Positions 16,539 to 25,810 of a stretch of 64,000 nt of DNA are shown piece after piece. Below the pieces are notes generated by a model. It was not told where the DNA came from. It was given only the letters and a program-made list of their open reading frames with translations, and did no database searches. Source of the stretch: Candidatus Borkfalkia ceftriaxoniphila (GTDB lineage Bacteria; Bacillota; Clostridia; Christensenellales; Borkfalkiaceae). The translations under genes and the position numbers were made by a program. Numbering within the stretch: position 1 is the first letter of the stretch; the number at the start of each line of letters is the position of its first letter. The stretch lies in contig NZ_SDOZ01000003.1 of assembly GCF_004134775.1 (NCBI RefSeq), positions 104,626-168,625 on the forward strand, given 5' to 3'.

Positions 16539-18041
16539 TTGAGTAAAGCCAACATATACCAAACAGCCGTCTATGTTACCGTTTTTTCCGTCGTGGAAAA
16601 ATTTTTGGGGTTTCTGTACCGCATCATCCTCTCCCGTACCCTCGGTTCGGAGGGAATGGGACTCTACCAACTGGCCCTTTCCATCTTCGCGGTACTGATC
16701 ACAGCCGCCTCTTCGGGCATCCCCATTACGGTATCCCGGCTGATCACGAAACACCGCGCGGAAAAAAACAAGAATGCAGAGCAATCCACCATTACGGCGG
16801 CCATCGTGAGCACGCTGGTTTTTTCCGTTCCCGTATTCATTATATTATTCTTCGGGCATAAATGGTTCGACTTTTTGTTTTCCGACGCGCGCTGTATGTC
16901 GATCTTTCTCATTTTATTGCCCAGCCTGACCTTTAACTCGATATATTCGGTCATCCGCGGCGTGTTCTGGGGAAATAAACAGTTCATGCCCTACTGCGTG
17001 ATCGATCTGATCGAAGAGATCGTGATGATCGTAGCGGGCGTATTGCTCGTGACGAATATGACCAGCGTTCTGGACGGCGCCCAGCGCGCGGCGTTCGCCA
17101 TCATCATCTCTTATCTTTTTTCCTTTTCCATTTCCTTCGTCTACTTTTTCGTCAAGGGCGGCAGGCTGAAAAACCCGCGTTCGCAGTTCAGACCGCTTTT
17201 GCACTCCGCGCTGCCGATCACGGGAATGCGCACTTCGAACTCTCTCATCAATTCGGTCATCTCCCTCCTGCTGCCCGCAAGGCTGATCGCCGCAGGCTTC
17301 ACCTCCCAGCAGGCGATGAGCGAACTGGGCGTGGCGATGGGCATGAGCATGCCCATTCTCTCCATTCCCGCGACGCTGATCGGCTCGCTTTCCCTCGTCA
17401 TCGTGCCAGAACTTGCCGAAAATTTTTATAATTCACGGCACGCGAAACTGCGCGACAACATCGAAAAAGCGCTGAAAGTCACCGTGCTGATCGCGGCGAT
17501 CCTCATCCCCTTTCTATTCGTCACGGGCGAAGATATGGGCGTCTTTCTCTTTTCCGACGCCAAGAGCGGCGAGATCATCCGAAACGCCTCGTTCGTCCTG
17601 CTGCCCATGAGTTTCACAATGATCACGACGAGCATATTGAACTCTCTCGGCTATGAAAAATATACCTGCATCTACTTTTTCGTCAGCGCGGCGGCGTCGC
17701 TTTTATGCACTTATTTTCTGCCCTCCGTCATCGGCGTGTACGCGCTGTTCGTCGGAATGGCGGCGAGCGGCATCATTTCCAGCGCGCTCAATCTCATACT
17801 CATCATAAAAAAGTGTAAAGAAAAAGTGCGTTTTCTCAAACACACTCTCCTTACTCTGGCCGGGATCCTGCCGATCATTTTATTGGGCGTACTGCTTCGC
17901 AATCTGCTCGTCAACTACCTGCCGCTCTACCTACTGATAGGCGTTTGCGCGGCCGTAACCGTGGGCGCGAGCATCCTTTTCTATCTTGCCATCGGCACAC
18001 TCGACCCCAAATGGCTGAAAACCATCTTTAAGAAATCTTGA
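16539..18041 (+). CDS. spoVB: SpoVB/MurJ-like lipid-linked oligosaccharide flippase
   Basis: A 500-residue polytopic membrane protein of the MOP superfamily, with about 12-14 hydrophobic segments across its whole length. The N-terminus (ANIYQTAVYVTVFSVVEKFL, GFLYRIILSRTLG) matches the SpoVB/PST branch, which is thought to flip lipid II or related glycolipids across the membrane. The start is a TTG at 16539, seven bases after GGAG, with TATAAT upstream at 16505. Its end overlaps the convergent folate transporter gene by 14 bases. It could equally be a vegetative polysaccharide flippase, since no other sporulation gene is present to decide. Confidence 0.8.
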   Translation: MSKANIYQTAVYVTVFSVVEKFLGFLYRIILSRTLGSEGMGLYQLALSIFAVLITAASSGIPITVSRLITKHRAEKNKNAEQSTITAAIVSTLVFSVPVFIILFFGHKWFDFLFSDARCMSIFLILLPSLTFNSIYSVIRGVFWGNKQFMPYCVIDLIEEIVMIVAGVLLVTNMTSVLDGAQRAAFAIIISYLFSFSISFVYFFVKGGRLKNPRSQFRPLLHSALPITGMRTSNSLINSVISLLLPARLIAAGFTSQQAMSELGVAMGMSMPILSIPATLIGSLSLVIVPELAENFYNSRHAKLRDNIEKALKVTVLIAAILIPFLFVTGEDMGVFLFSDAKSGEIIRNASFVLLPMSFTMITTSILNSLGYEKYTCIYFFVSAAASLLCTYFLPSVIGVYALFVGMAASGIISSALNLILIIKKCKEKVRFLKHTLLTLAGILPIILLGVLLRNLLVNYLPLYLLIGVCAAVTVGASILFYLAIGTLDPKWLKTIFKKS

Positions 18042-18567
18042 ACCCGATTTTGGTGCGGTTCAAAACTTTTGCCAAAACGATACCCGCAGCGCAGTTAACC
18101 GCCATTACCGCGCTCTGCATGGGAAGACGGGAAAACATATAGGAAAAATAGGATACCGAACGCGAAGAATAATAGAAATAAATCGCAAAAGTATTGATGC
18201 CCGCCGTGCAAATCAAAAGGCAGAGAGCGAAACTTAAAATCGCTTTCAAGTAGAAAAAGCCTTTGATGTACGTCATGATACAGCCGGGAATCAATCCGAG
18301 CATGCCCGTAGCGAGCATGATCAAAGGATTTGGCGCTTGCCCCGCGATGAGACAGCCGATCAGATCGCCCACGAAACAGACGGAAAAGCCGCCCACGGGA
18401 CCGAACATCGCGCCCGTGATAAAGGCGGCCGCGGCGGTAAACGAAATTTTGAACGAGGGGGAAACATCCAGAGAGAATGCGTTAACCAACACCATCACCG
18501 CGGAAAAAACCGCGAGGTAGGCGATCTTCTTACCCGAAGAAAGCCCGATAAAAGTTTTTGTGAACAT
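18028..18567 (-). CDS. folT: Folate-type ECF transporter S component
   Basis: A 179-residue integral membrane protein with six predicted segments. It would be the substrate-binding S subunit that works with a shared EcfAA'T energising module, not in this window. The Ala motif for T-subunit contact is plausible in helix 1 (AYLAVFSAVMVLVNAF), and the loop FGPVGGFSVCFVGDLIG is typical of folate/queuosine-type S components. The tetrahydrofolate riboswitch directly upstream supports folate as the substrate. The AGGAGG lies inside a regulatory hairpin. Confidence 0.88.
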   Translation of the reverse strand: MFTKTFIGLSSGKKIAYLAVFSAVMVLVNAFSLDVSPSFKISFTAAAAFITGAMFGPVGGFSVCFVGDLIGCLIAGQAPNPLIMLATGMLGLIPGCIMTYIKGFFYLKAILSFALCLLICTAGINTFAIYFYYSSRSVSYFSYMFSRLPMQSAVMAVNCAAGIVLAKVLNRTKIGFKIS

Positions 18568-18569
18568 GA

Positions 18570-18599
18570 AAAAAAACCTCCTGAAAATTTCAGAGAGGT
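18570..18599 (-). promoter_or_regulatory. Hairpin that sequesters the folT ribosome site / terminator
   Basis: ACCTCTCTGAAA pairs with TTTCAGGAGGT (one bulge) and is followed by seven or eight U directly before the ATG. The AGGAGG ribosome site is the 3' arm. This can act as an intrinsic terminator and as a block to translation. Confidence 0.8.
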
Positions 18600-18635
18600 C
18601 CGATCATAGATGCGTGCCCGAAGGCACTTCAAATA

Positions 18636-18726
18636 CAACGGACGCGCCGCGGCACCGCAGGAATGATCCTTTCGTTTGCGAACAACGTCCCGTTTCGCAA
18701 CACTTAACGCGCCTTGGCTACTCTGC
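18636..18726 (-). promoter_or_regulatory. Tetrahydrofolate (THF) riboswitch
   Basis: The minus strand shows the conserved folT/folE motif in order: GCAGAGTAG, GCGTTAAGTG, GGGACGTTG, ACGAA, CGGTGCCGCGG, TCCGTTG. These match the known THF aptamer with its three-way junction and pseudoknot. The class represses folate uptake and synthesis genes when THF is abundant. Confidence 0.9.
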
Positions 18727-18805
18727 GTATAGTATTGTAAACCTTTCGACAAAAAATTGCAACTGATTTGCGAATAAAAATAACGGTCGGACAAATACTG
18801 TTAAT

Positions 18806-19498
18806 ATGGCACTGACAGTTTTGAGAACGGCAATTATATTCGTTACGCTTTTGATCGTGATGCGATTGATGGGCAAGCGCCAGATCGGGGAAATGCAGCC
18901 CTTCGAGTTGGTCATCACCCTGCTCATCGCAGAACTTGCGTGCATACCCATGGCGGATACCTCCATTCCCCTTTTGTACGGGATCGTGGCGATCCTCGCC
19001 ATCTTTTTATTGCACCAACTCATCTGCCTCATCGACCTGAATTTCAAACCGCTGAAATTTTTGGTGAGCGGCAAACCCGCCGTTGTGATGAACAAAAACG
19101 GCATTGACATTTACCAACTGAAACACAACAACCTCGACACTTCCGACCTGATCGAATCGCTGCGCGTGGCGGGAATTTTCGGACTGGATCAGGTAGACTA
19201 CGCGCTGTACGAGGCGAACGGTCAGTTTTCGGCGATGCCGAAACCCGATTCGGAAACGCCCGACGAAACCGCGCTGCCGCTTTTGATCATCGACGACGGA
19301 AAATTCGAGGAAAAAAATCTGAAATTGTGCAACGCGGGAGAACAGTTTTTCCGCGACATTTTAAAAGAGCAGAACGTGAAGAGCCTGCGCCGCGTATTTG
19401 CCTTGACTGTAGACGGCAAGGGCAAAGTCTTTTTGCAACTGCGCGGCGAAAAATACCGCACCTTCCAGATCGAACTCCCGGAGGGCTGCACATGGTAA
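18806..19498 (+). CDS. DUF421 (YetF/YdfS-type) membrane protein
   Basis: A 230-residue protein with three N-terminal membrane segments (about 5-25, 33-52, 58-78) followed by a cytoplasmic two-part YetF domain. The motif RLMGKRQIGEMQPFE is diagnostic of DUF421. Family members are widespread in Firmicutes, and some affect spore or envelope properties; the molecular function is unknown. It overlaps the next gene by seven bases, and the DUF421-DUF4363 pairing seen here suggests a functional unit. It is divergent from the riboswitch-controlled folT. Confidence 0.85.
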   Translation: MALTVLRTAIIFVTLLIVMRLMGKRQIGEMQPFELVITLLIAELACIPMADTSIPLLYGIVAILAIFLLHQLICLIDLNFKPLKFLVSGKPAVVMNKNGIDIYQLKHNNLDTSDLIESLRVAGIFGLDQVDYALYEANGQFSAMPKPDSETPDETALPLLIIDDGKFEEKNLKLCNAGEQFFRDILKEQNVKSLRRVFALTVDGKGKVFLQLRGEKYRTFQIELPEGCTW

Positions 19499-19869
19499 AG
19501 ACGCTTTGGACGATTTCCGTCACCCTCGTGCTTTTGGTCGGTCTGGGAATTTTCGAACACTTTTTCGTGGAAAAACAGTTCGACGAATTGAAGACGGCGC
19601 TGTACGTGCTCTACGACAAGATCGAGGACGAAACAGCACAGACAACTGACGCCGAATCGGTCAAGACCTTGTGGAACAAGGAAAAAGAAAATTTGCACGT
19701 CATCGTTCCCCACACCAATATCGCAAATATCGACTATTGGCTGAGCGAAGCCATCGGCTTGATCGAAACAAAAAAATTCGATCTCGCTCTATCCAAAGTC
19801 GTCGTTCTGATCGATATGTGCGAACAGATACCCGACACCTACGGCGTAAGTTTTGAGAATATATTCTGA
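19492..19869 (+). CDS. DUF4363 family protein
   Basis: A 125-residue protein with one N-terminal membrane anchor (about 4-21) and a helical extracytoplasmic part rich in charged heptads, typical of DUF4363. The frame is open further upstream inside the DUF421 gene, but GGAGGG before ATG 19492 and the membrane anchor identify the real start. Function unknown; it is coupled to the DUF421 protein. Confidence 0.8.
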   Translation: MVKTLWTISVTLVLLVGLGIFEHFFVEKQFDELKTALYVLYDKIEDETAQTTDAESVKTLWNKEKENLHVIVPHTNIANIDYWLSEAIGLIETKKFDLALSKVVVLIDMCEQIPDTYGVSFENIF

Positions 19870-19892
19870 TTTATGTCAGACATAGTACTATG
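19870..19892. repeat. Copy 2 of the 23-bp palindrome-containing repeat
   Basis: TTTATGTCAGACATAGTAC plus TATG. It contains a near-perfect palindrome, TATGTC-A-GACATA, and matches the copy at 9764-9786 in 20 of 23 bases. It sits directly after the DUF4363 stop codon. Confidence 0.6.
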
Positions 19893-19894
19893 AA

Positions 19895-19928
19895 AACGGG
19901 CGAAATCATGATAATTTCGCCCGTTTTT
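19895..19928. terminator. Bidirectional terminator between DUF4363 gene and uvrA
   Basis: ACGGGCGAAAT pairs with ATTTCGCCCGT and is followed by TTTT on the plus strand and TTTTC on the minus strand. Confidence 0.85.
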
Positions 19929-19971
19929 CGATATTATTTCCAACCAGTGAAAGAAACGGCTTTTTTCTTTC

Positions 19972-22785
19972 TCATAACATTTTTTTCAAAAACCTGCCCG
20001 TATAACTGTCGGGACATTCGGCGACCTGTTCGGGCGTTCCCTCGGTCACGATCTCGCCGCCGCCGTCGCCCCCCTCCTTGCCGAGATCGACGATATAGTC
20101 CGCAACTTTGATGACGTCCAGATTATGTTCGATGACGATGACCGTATTGCCGCTGCTGCGCAGTTTTTGCAGAATTTTGATGAGTTTATCCACGTCGTAA
20201 CTGTGAAGTCCCGTGGTCGGCTCGTCTAAGATATAACAGGTCTTGCCCGTGGAGCGGCGGGAAAGTTCGGTCGCGAGTTTGACGCGCTGCGCCTCGCCGC
20301 CCGAGAGCGTAGTGGCGCTCTGCCCGAGTTTGATGTAGCCCAGCCCCACGTCGTTAATGGTCTTGACTTTATTGTAGATGGAGGGAACGTTTTTGAAAAA
20401 TTCCACGGATTCCTCTACCGTCATATCCAGAACTTCGAAAATATTTTTGCCCTTGTAGCGCACTTCCAGCGTTTCGCGGTTGTAGCGCTTGCCGCCGCAT
20501 ACTTCGCACGGTACGAAGATATCGGGCAAAAAGTGCATTTCGATCTTGATGATACCGTCGCCGAAGCAGTGTTCGCAGCGCCCGCCCGCCACGTTGAACG
20601 AGAAACGTCCCGCCTTATAGCCGCGCTCTTTCGCATCCTGCGTGGCAGCGAACAATTCCCGTATCATCGTAAATACGCCCGTATAGGTCGCGGGGTTGCT
20701 GCGCGGCGTTCTGCCGATGGGCGACTGGTCGATGGCGATGACTTTATCGAAGTATTCCATTCCCGTGCAACCGTCGCACTTGCCCAATATCTGGTGCGCG
20801 CCGTTGAGCGCGTTCGCCATATAGGGATAGATGATCTCGTTGACGAGCGAACTTTTGCCCGAACCCGAAACGCCCGTGACCGCGGTGATCAGACCGACGG
20901 GAATCTTCACGTCGATATTTTTCAGATTGTTCTGGCGGCAGCCCTTCACTTCGAAATAGCGGCCGTCGGGCTGCATTCGGACGGGCGGCACTTCGATCTT
21001 CCGCTTGCCGCTCAGGAATTCGCCCGTAATGGAACGGGGATTGTTCATGATGTCCTCAACGCGCCCTTCCGCGACCACCTCGCCGCCGTGCACGCCCGCT
21101 TTGGGACCTATATCCACGATATAATCGGCGGCGCGCATGGTATCCTCGTCGTGCTCCACCACGATGAGCGTATTGCCCAGATCGCGCAGATGCACGAGCG
21201 TATTCAAAAGTTTTTCGTTGTCCCGCTGATGCAGTCCGATGCTCGGCTCGTCGAGAATATATAAGACTCCCGTCAGCCCGCTGCCGATCTGGGTAGCAAG
21301 GCGGATACGCTGGGATTCGCCGCCCGAAAGCGTGCCCGCGCTGCGCGCCAGATTGAGATACGAAAGCCCGACGTTGCGCAAAAAGTTCAAACGCGCCTTG
21401 ATCTCCTTTAAGATCAGATCCGCGATGAGGTGCTCGGTCTTGCTGAGCGTCAGCGCGTCGAAAAAGCCGTACAGATCGTCAATGGACATATCGCACAGTT
21501 GCGCGATATTTTTGCCGCCCACATAGACGCTGAGCGCCTCTTTCTTCAGTCTTTTGCCGCCGCATTCGGGGCAGGGAAGTTGGGTGATATAGCGTTCGAT
21601 CTCCGCTTTCACGCCTTCGCTTTCGGTATTCTTGTAGCGCCGCGTGAGCGTGTTGACGAAACCTTCCCACTTCATTTTATAGGTGCCGTGGAAGTTATAG
21701 GCATCGTATTTCATATCGATCTGTTCGTTACCGTTGCCGTACATGAGAATGTCATACTGTTTTTTGGGCAGATCTTTGACGGGAACGTCCATATCGATGC
21801 CGTAATGGCGCGCCACGGCCTCGGCGTACATTTCGTTCGTCTTCTTGCTCTCGACGTACCAGCCGCCGATCTGAATGGCGCCCTCGCGCAGCGTCTTGTT
21901 TTTGTCGGGACAGATGAGCGCCTCGTCCACCACCTGCTTAAAGCCCAGGCCCGCGCATTCGGGACAGGCTCCGTACGGCGTATTGAAGGAAAAGAGGCGC
22001 GGCTCGATCTCCTCGATGCTGATACCGCAGTCGGGGCAGGAATACTTGATGGAATATAAATTTTCCGCGCCCTCGCAGTCGATGACGACAAGCCCGTCCG
22101 CCAACTTTAAAGCGTTTTCCAGGCTGTCGGACAGGCGCTTTTGGATGCCGTCCTTGACGACGAGGCGGTCTACGACCACGCTGATGTTGTGCTTGATATT
22201 TTTATCGAGTTTTATGTCTTCCTGCAAGTCGTAGACGATCCCGTCCACTTTCACACGGGCGTAGCCGCTCTTGCGGAACGCTTCCAGATTTTTGGTGTAT
22301 TCGCCCTTACGTCCCCGCACCACGGGCGCGTTGACGAGGATCTTGCTCCCCTCGGGCATCGCCATGACCTGATCGGCGATCTCGTCGACCGTCTGGCGGC
22401 GTATTTCACGGCCGCATTTCGGACAGTGCGGGACGCCGATGCGCGCGAACAGCAAGCGCATATAGTCGTAAATCTCCGTGACCGTGCCCACCGTGGAGCG
22501 CGGGTTGTGCGAGGTGGTCTTCTGGTCGATGGAAATGGCGGGAGAGAGCCCGTCGATGGACTCCACGTCGGGTTTTTCCATCTGTCCGAGAAATTGGCGC
22601 GCGTAGGATGAGAGGCTTTCGACGTAGCGTCTTTGCCCTTCGGCAAAGATGGTGTCGAACGCGAGCGTGCTCTTCCCCGAGCCCGACAGCCCCGTAAAGA
22701 CAACGAGTTTGTTGCGAGGAATGTGCACGTCGATATTTTTGAGGTTGTTTTCTTTGGCGCCTTTTACGAATATTTCTTCTTTCAT
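19972..22785 (-). CDS. uvrA: Excinuclease ABC subunit A
   Basis: Damage-recognition ATPase of nucleotide excision repair; it acts as a dimer and loads UvrB. The 937 residues fit. There are two ABC cassettes with Walker A motifs GLSGSGKST (about 33-41) and GVSGSGKSS (about 640), and LSGGE signatures in both. Zinc modules [21 protein letters not shown] and [16 protein letters not shown] are visible. It starts seven bases after uvrB and shares its LexA-controlled promoter. Confidence 0.98.
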   Translation of the reverse strand: MKEEIFVKGAKENNLKNIDVHIPRNKLVVFTGLSGSGKSTLAFDTIFAEGQRRYVESLSSYARQFLGQMEKPDVESIDGLSPAISIDQKTTSHNPRSTVGTVTEIYDYMRLLFARIGVPHCPKCGREIRRQTVDEIADQVMAMPEGSKILVNAPVVRGRKGEYTKNLEAFRKSGYARVKVDGIVYDLQEDIKLDKNIKHNISVVVDRLVVKDGIQKRLSDSLENALKLADGLVVIDCEGAENLYSIKYSCPDCGISIEEIEPRLFSFNTPYGACPECAGLGFKQVVDEALICPDKNKTLREGAIQIGGWYVESKKTNEMYAEAVARHYGIDMDVPVKDLPKKQYDILMYGNGNEQIDMKYDAYNFHGTYKMKWEGFVNTLTRRYKNTESEGVKAEIERYITQLPCPECGGKRLKKEALSVYVGGKNIAQLCDMSIDDLYGFFDALTLSKTEHLIADLILKEIKARLNFLRNVGLSYLNLARSAGTLSGGESQRIRLATQIGSGLTGVLYILDEPSIGLHQRDNEKLLNTLVHLRDLGNTLIVVEHDEDTMRAADYIVDIGPKAGVHGGEVVAEGRVEDIMNNPRSITGEFLSGKRKIEVPPVRMQPDGRYFEVKGCRQNNLKNIDVKIPVGLITAVTGVSGSGKSSLVNEIIYPYMANALNGAHQILGKCDGCTGMEYFDKVIAIDQSPIGRTPRSNPATYTGVFTMIRELFAATQDAKERGYKAGRFSFNVAGGRCEHCFGDGIIKIEMHFLPDIFVPCEVCGGKRYNRETLEVRYKGKNIFEVLDMTVEESVEFFKNVPSIYNKVKTINDVGLGYIKLGQSATTLSGGEAQRVKLATELSRRSTGKTCYILDEPTTGLHSYDVDKLIKILQKLRSSGNTVIVIEHNLDVIKVADYIVDLGKEGGDGGGEIVTEGTPEQVAECPDSYTGRFLKKML

Positions 22786-22792
22786 AACTGTC

Positions 22793-24751
22793 CTATCTTC
22801 TCAGTTTTCGTTTGAGTAAATTGATTGTATCCCGTATTTCGATCGCCTTTTCGAAATCCAGCTGATTGGATGCGACTTTCATCAGCGCTTTCAGCTTTTC
22901 GATCTCGGCGGGGATCTGATCCGCGGAAATATGTTCGTCGATCTGTTTTTGCTTTTGCGTGATGGCGAGCGAACTCTTGATCTCTTTTTGGATGGTCCGC
23001 GGCGTGATATTGTGTTCGCGGTTGTAGGCGCTCTGCACCTCGCGGCGCCGGTTTGTTTCGTCGATCGCGCGGCGCATACTGCCCGTTATGTTATCGGCAT
23101 ACATGATAACTTTGCCGTCGGCGTTTCTCGCTGCGCGCCCGATCGTCTGAATGAGCGAAGTTTCGCTGCGCAGGAAACCTTCCTTGTCCGCATCGAGAAT
23201 GGCGACCAGTCTGACCTCGGGAAGGTCGAGCCCTTCCCTTAAAAGGTTGATGCCGCAGAGCACATCGAACTCGCCGCCGCGCAGCCCGTTCACGATATCG
23301 ATGCGTTCGAGCGTGTCGATATCGCTGTGCATATAGCGGACCTTGACGCCATGCTCTTTCAGATAATCGGTGAGGCTCTCCGACATGCGCTTGGTGAGCG
23401 TGGTGATGAGCACTCTTCCTTTTTCGCTCGTCACGCGCTTGATCTCGCCCAACAGATCGTCTATCTGTCCCTGTACGGGGCGTATCTCGATCTCGGGATC
23501 TAAAAGCCCCGTGGGACGGATGATCTGTTCCACGACCTGACCCGCCTCTTTGAGTTCGTATTCGGCGGGCGTTGCGGAAACGCATATGAGTTGCGGCACG
23601 CGCGCGTCGAACTCCTCGAATTTGAGAGGGCGGTTGTCGAACGCCGAACGCATACGGAAACCGTAATTGACGAGGTTGGTCTTGCGCGAATAATCGCCGT
23701 GGTACATGGCGCGTATCTGCGGTATGGTCATATGACTCTCGTCGATGAACACGAGAAAGTTTTCGGGGAAATAGTCGAGCAAGGTAAACGAGGGCTGCCC
23801 CGGCTTTCTGCCGTCGAAATAGCGGCTGTAATTTTCCACGCCGCTGCAATACCCCACTTCCTTCATCATCTCGATATCGTAGCGCGTGCGCTGGTCGAGG
23901 CGCTGCGCCTCCAAAAGTTTTCCCGATTCCTGAAAGGCTCTCACCTCTTCCTGCAGATCGCTCTCGATCTCGGTGATGGCAGACATCAGTTTTTGGCTGC
24001 CCACCGCGTAGTGGCTGGCGGGAAAGATGACCGCGTGTTTCAGAACGGACGTGATCTTTCCCGACACGACTTCCTCTTCGCAGATACGGTCGATCTCGTC
24101 GCCGAAAAATTCCACGCGGATGGCGATCTCCGAATTGCTCGCGGGGAAAATTTCCACCGTGTCGCCGTTCACGCGGAAGGACGAACGCGAAAAATCGACG
24201 TCCTTTCGGGTATATTGCAGTTCGATCAGCCGACGCATCAGTTCGTCGCGAGAGATCTCGTCGCCGGGGCGCAGGGATACGGCAAGGCGGAAATATTCTT
24301 CGGGCGCGCCCAAACCGTAAATGCAGGACACGCTGGCGACCACCAAAACGTCGCTGCGTTCGCCCAGAGAGCAGGTCGTGGAGTTTCTGAGTTTATCGAT
24401 CTCGTCGTTGACGGACATATCTTTTTCGATATAGGTATCCGTCGTGGGAATATAACTTTCGGGCTGATAGTAATCGTAATAGGAAACGAAATACTCCACC
24501 CTGTTCTTGGGAAAAAATTCTCGGAATTCGTTACACAGTTGAGCGGCGAGCGTCTTGTTGTGCGCGATGACCAGCGTGGGGCGGTTGACGTTTTTGACGA
24601 TATTCGCCATCGTGAACGTCTTTCCGCTGCCCGTGACGCCCACGAGCACCTGCGTGCGGATGCCGTCCAGCACGCCTTCCGTCAGTTTTTCGATCGCCTG
24701 CGGTTGATCGCCCGTCGGCTGAAAGGGCGAAACCAGTTCGAAATCTGCCAT
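22793..24751 (-). CDS. uvrB: Excinuclease ABC subunit B
   Basis: Helicase-like damage-verification subunit of nucleotide excision repair. The 652 residues contain Walker [10 protein letters not shown] (about 39-47) and the beta-hairpin region [16 protein letters not shown] lies in motif II, and later helicase motifs include [10 protein letters not shown]. The C-terminal UVR domain (about 612-648) binds UvrC. It is first gene of uvrBA, with a perfect LexA box just downstream of its -10 element. Confidence 0.98.
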   Translation of the reverse strand: MADFELVSPFQPTGDQPQAIEKLTEGVLDGIRTQVLVGVTGSGKTFTMANIVKNVNRPTLVIAHNKTLAAQLCNEFREFFPKNRVEYFVSYYDYYQPESYIPTTDTYIEKDMSVNDEIDKLRNSTTCSLGERSDVLVVASVSCIYGLGAPEEYFRLAVSLRPGDEISRDELMRRLIELQYTRKDVDFSRSSFRVNGDTVEIFPASNSEIAIRVEFFGDEIDRICEEEVVSGKITSVLKHAVIFPASHYAVGSQKLMSAITEIESDLQEEVRAFQESGKLLEAQRLDQRTRYDIEMMKEVGYCSGVENYSRYFDGRKPGQPSFTLLDYFPENFLVFIDESHMTIPQIRAMYHGDYSRKTNLVNYGFRMRSAFDNRPLKFEEFDARVPQLICVSATPAEYELKEAGQVVEQIIRPTGLLDPEIEIRPVQGQIDDLLGEIKRVTSEKGRVLITTLTKRMSESLTDYLKEHGVKVRYMHSDIDTLERIDIVNGLRGGEFDVLCGINLLREGLDLPEVRLVAILDADKEGFLRSETSLIQTIGRAARNADGKVIMYADNITGSMRRAIDETNRRREVQSAYNREHNITPRTIQKEIKSSLAITQKQKQIDEHISADQIPAEIEKLKALMKVASNQLDFEKAIEIRDTINLLKRKLRR

Positions 24752-24779
24752 GTAACCTCCTTCTTATATTTTAATTTTA

Positions 24780-24793
24780 CGAACAAATGTTCG
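24780..24793. promoter_or_regulatory. LexA (DinR) operator
   Basis: CGAACAAATGTTCG is a perfect match to the Gram-positive SOS box CGAACN4GTTCG. It lies at about +1 to +20 of the uvrB promoter, where bound LexA would block transcription. Confidence 0.92.
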
Positions 24794-24799
24794 AATATT

Positions 24800-24829
24800 A
24801 TTATACAATAAAGCACCGCGTCCTGTCAA
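24800..24829 (-). promoter_or_regulatory. Sigma-A promoter of uvrBA
   Basis: TTGACA (24829-24824), 18-base spacer, TATAAT (24805-24800). Confidence 0.88.
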
Positions 24830-24841
24830 ACGATTTCGCTA

Positions 24842-24870
24842 AAAATGCAATGCCGTAAGCATTGCATTTT
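24842..24870 (-). terminator. Terminator hairpin overlapping the stop of the 119-residue protein gene
   Basis: AAAATGCAATGC pairs perfectly with GCATTGCATTTT and is followed by U on the minus strand. The stem includes bases of the TAA stop codon. Confidence 0.7.
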
Positions 24871-25228
24871 AAGAAAATATACCGACCAGTATGCGCCCTA
24901 CCACAAAGGTGATGATCGCGCCCGCAACGGACAGAGCCACTTTGAAAGCGATGGAACGCTTCATCTGAATGCTTGTCCGTTTATACGCCACACCGTTGGC
25001 GTGCAGCGTGATGACGTACATGCGCTCCCCCTTGCGATCGGATTCGATGATATCGAAATAATCGTCGAGTTCCAAAGAGCGCAGGATGCGGTCTACCCGT
25101 TCCACGGTGTATTTCCGCTTTTCGGGGAGCATGCTCATGATTTCAAGCGGGCTGACGAGGCAACTGCCCTTCCCCTCACATAGGCGATAGACGGAATTCA
25201 TGATTTCGTTTTCCTGTTTCGTAAGCAT
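24869..25228 (-). CDS. Winged-helix-like protein with C-terminal membrane anchor (paralogue 2)
   Basis: A 119-residue protein. Residues 1-75 look like a helix-rich winged-helix fold (EKRKYTVERVDRILRSLELDDY, then short strands with DRKGERMYVITL). Residues about 92-117 form a single membrane segment. It resembles the neighbouring 123-residue protein in layout: an N-terminal DNA-binding-like module, a strand pair ending in VITLHANG or VCSMPKG, a basic stretch and a terminal anchor. The family is not recognised. The two may form a membrane-tethered pair. Confidence 0.6.
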   Translation of the reverse strand: MLTKQENEIMNSVYRLCEGKGSCLVSPLEIMSMLPEKRKYTVERVDRILRSLELDDYFDIIESDRKGERMYVITLHANGVAYKRTSIQMKRSIAFKVALSVAGAIITFVVGRILVGIFS

Positions 25229-25243
25229 ATCCGCAAAAACTCC

Positions 25244-25615
25244 TTAAACCAAAAAAGCGATAATGAGGGCGACGAGCGCGCCCCCTATGAGAGCGCCGAA
25301 CAGCCCGCCCGCGCACGCGGCGGCAAAAAAGGAACGCTTGATACGCGACGCATCGGTATCCGAAACGCGCGCCGTTTCGACGTACTGCCGCCCTTTGGGC
25401 ATGGAACACACGCAATAAGTGCCGTTATCCGCATATTTCAGATCGACGTATCCGCGTTCGCTCAGATATTTGACGGCGTTGGACACGCCGTTCTCGTCCG
25501 CGGTCATGCGGGCGGGCAGCGCGGAAAGAAAGTCCTCGGCGTCCATCACTTTATACGAACCGTCCGAAGCGGCATTGATTTTATCGAGCACAAATTTCGT
25601 GAGTTTGTCCAGCAT
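25244..25615 (-). CDS. Winged-helix-like protein with C-terminal membrane anchor (paralogue 1)
   Basis: A 123-residue protein. The N-terminal part has alternating helices and a likely wing (NAVKYLSERGYVDLKYADNG, residues about 46-65). A basic linker (RIKRS) leads to a Gly/Ala-rich membrane segment (about 96-122). It lies 15 bases upstream of the 119-residue gene, which has the same architecture, so the pair probably arose by duplication. It has its own good promoter. Function unknown. Confidence 0.6.
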   Translation of the reverse strand: MLDKLTKFVLDKINAASDGSYKVMDAEDFLSALPARMTADENGVSNAVKYLSERGYVDLKYADNGTYCVCSMPKGRQYVETARVSDTDASRIKRSFFAAACAGGLFGALIGGALVALIIAFLV

Positions 25616-25686
25616 AAACCCTTCCTCTTAACAGTATGCTCAAAATCGCGGCATTTCAAACGAAACCTTTGACTTTTGCTGTCATC

Positions 25687-25715
25687 ATTATACCATTATC
25701 TTGTGAAATTTGCAA
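25687..25715 (-). promoter_or_regulatory. Promoter of the winged-helix pair
   Basis: TTGCAA (25715-25710), 17-base spacer, TATAAT (25692-25687). Confidence 0.72.
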
Positions 25716-25810
25716 ATAGTCCTGCAATTTTTGCGTCAATTTACTTTATTATTCCGCAAAATTGTGCTAAAATAAAACGGATCAGATTTTTTTGGAGCGC
25801 AGACTTTCCT

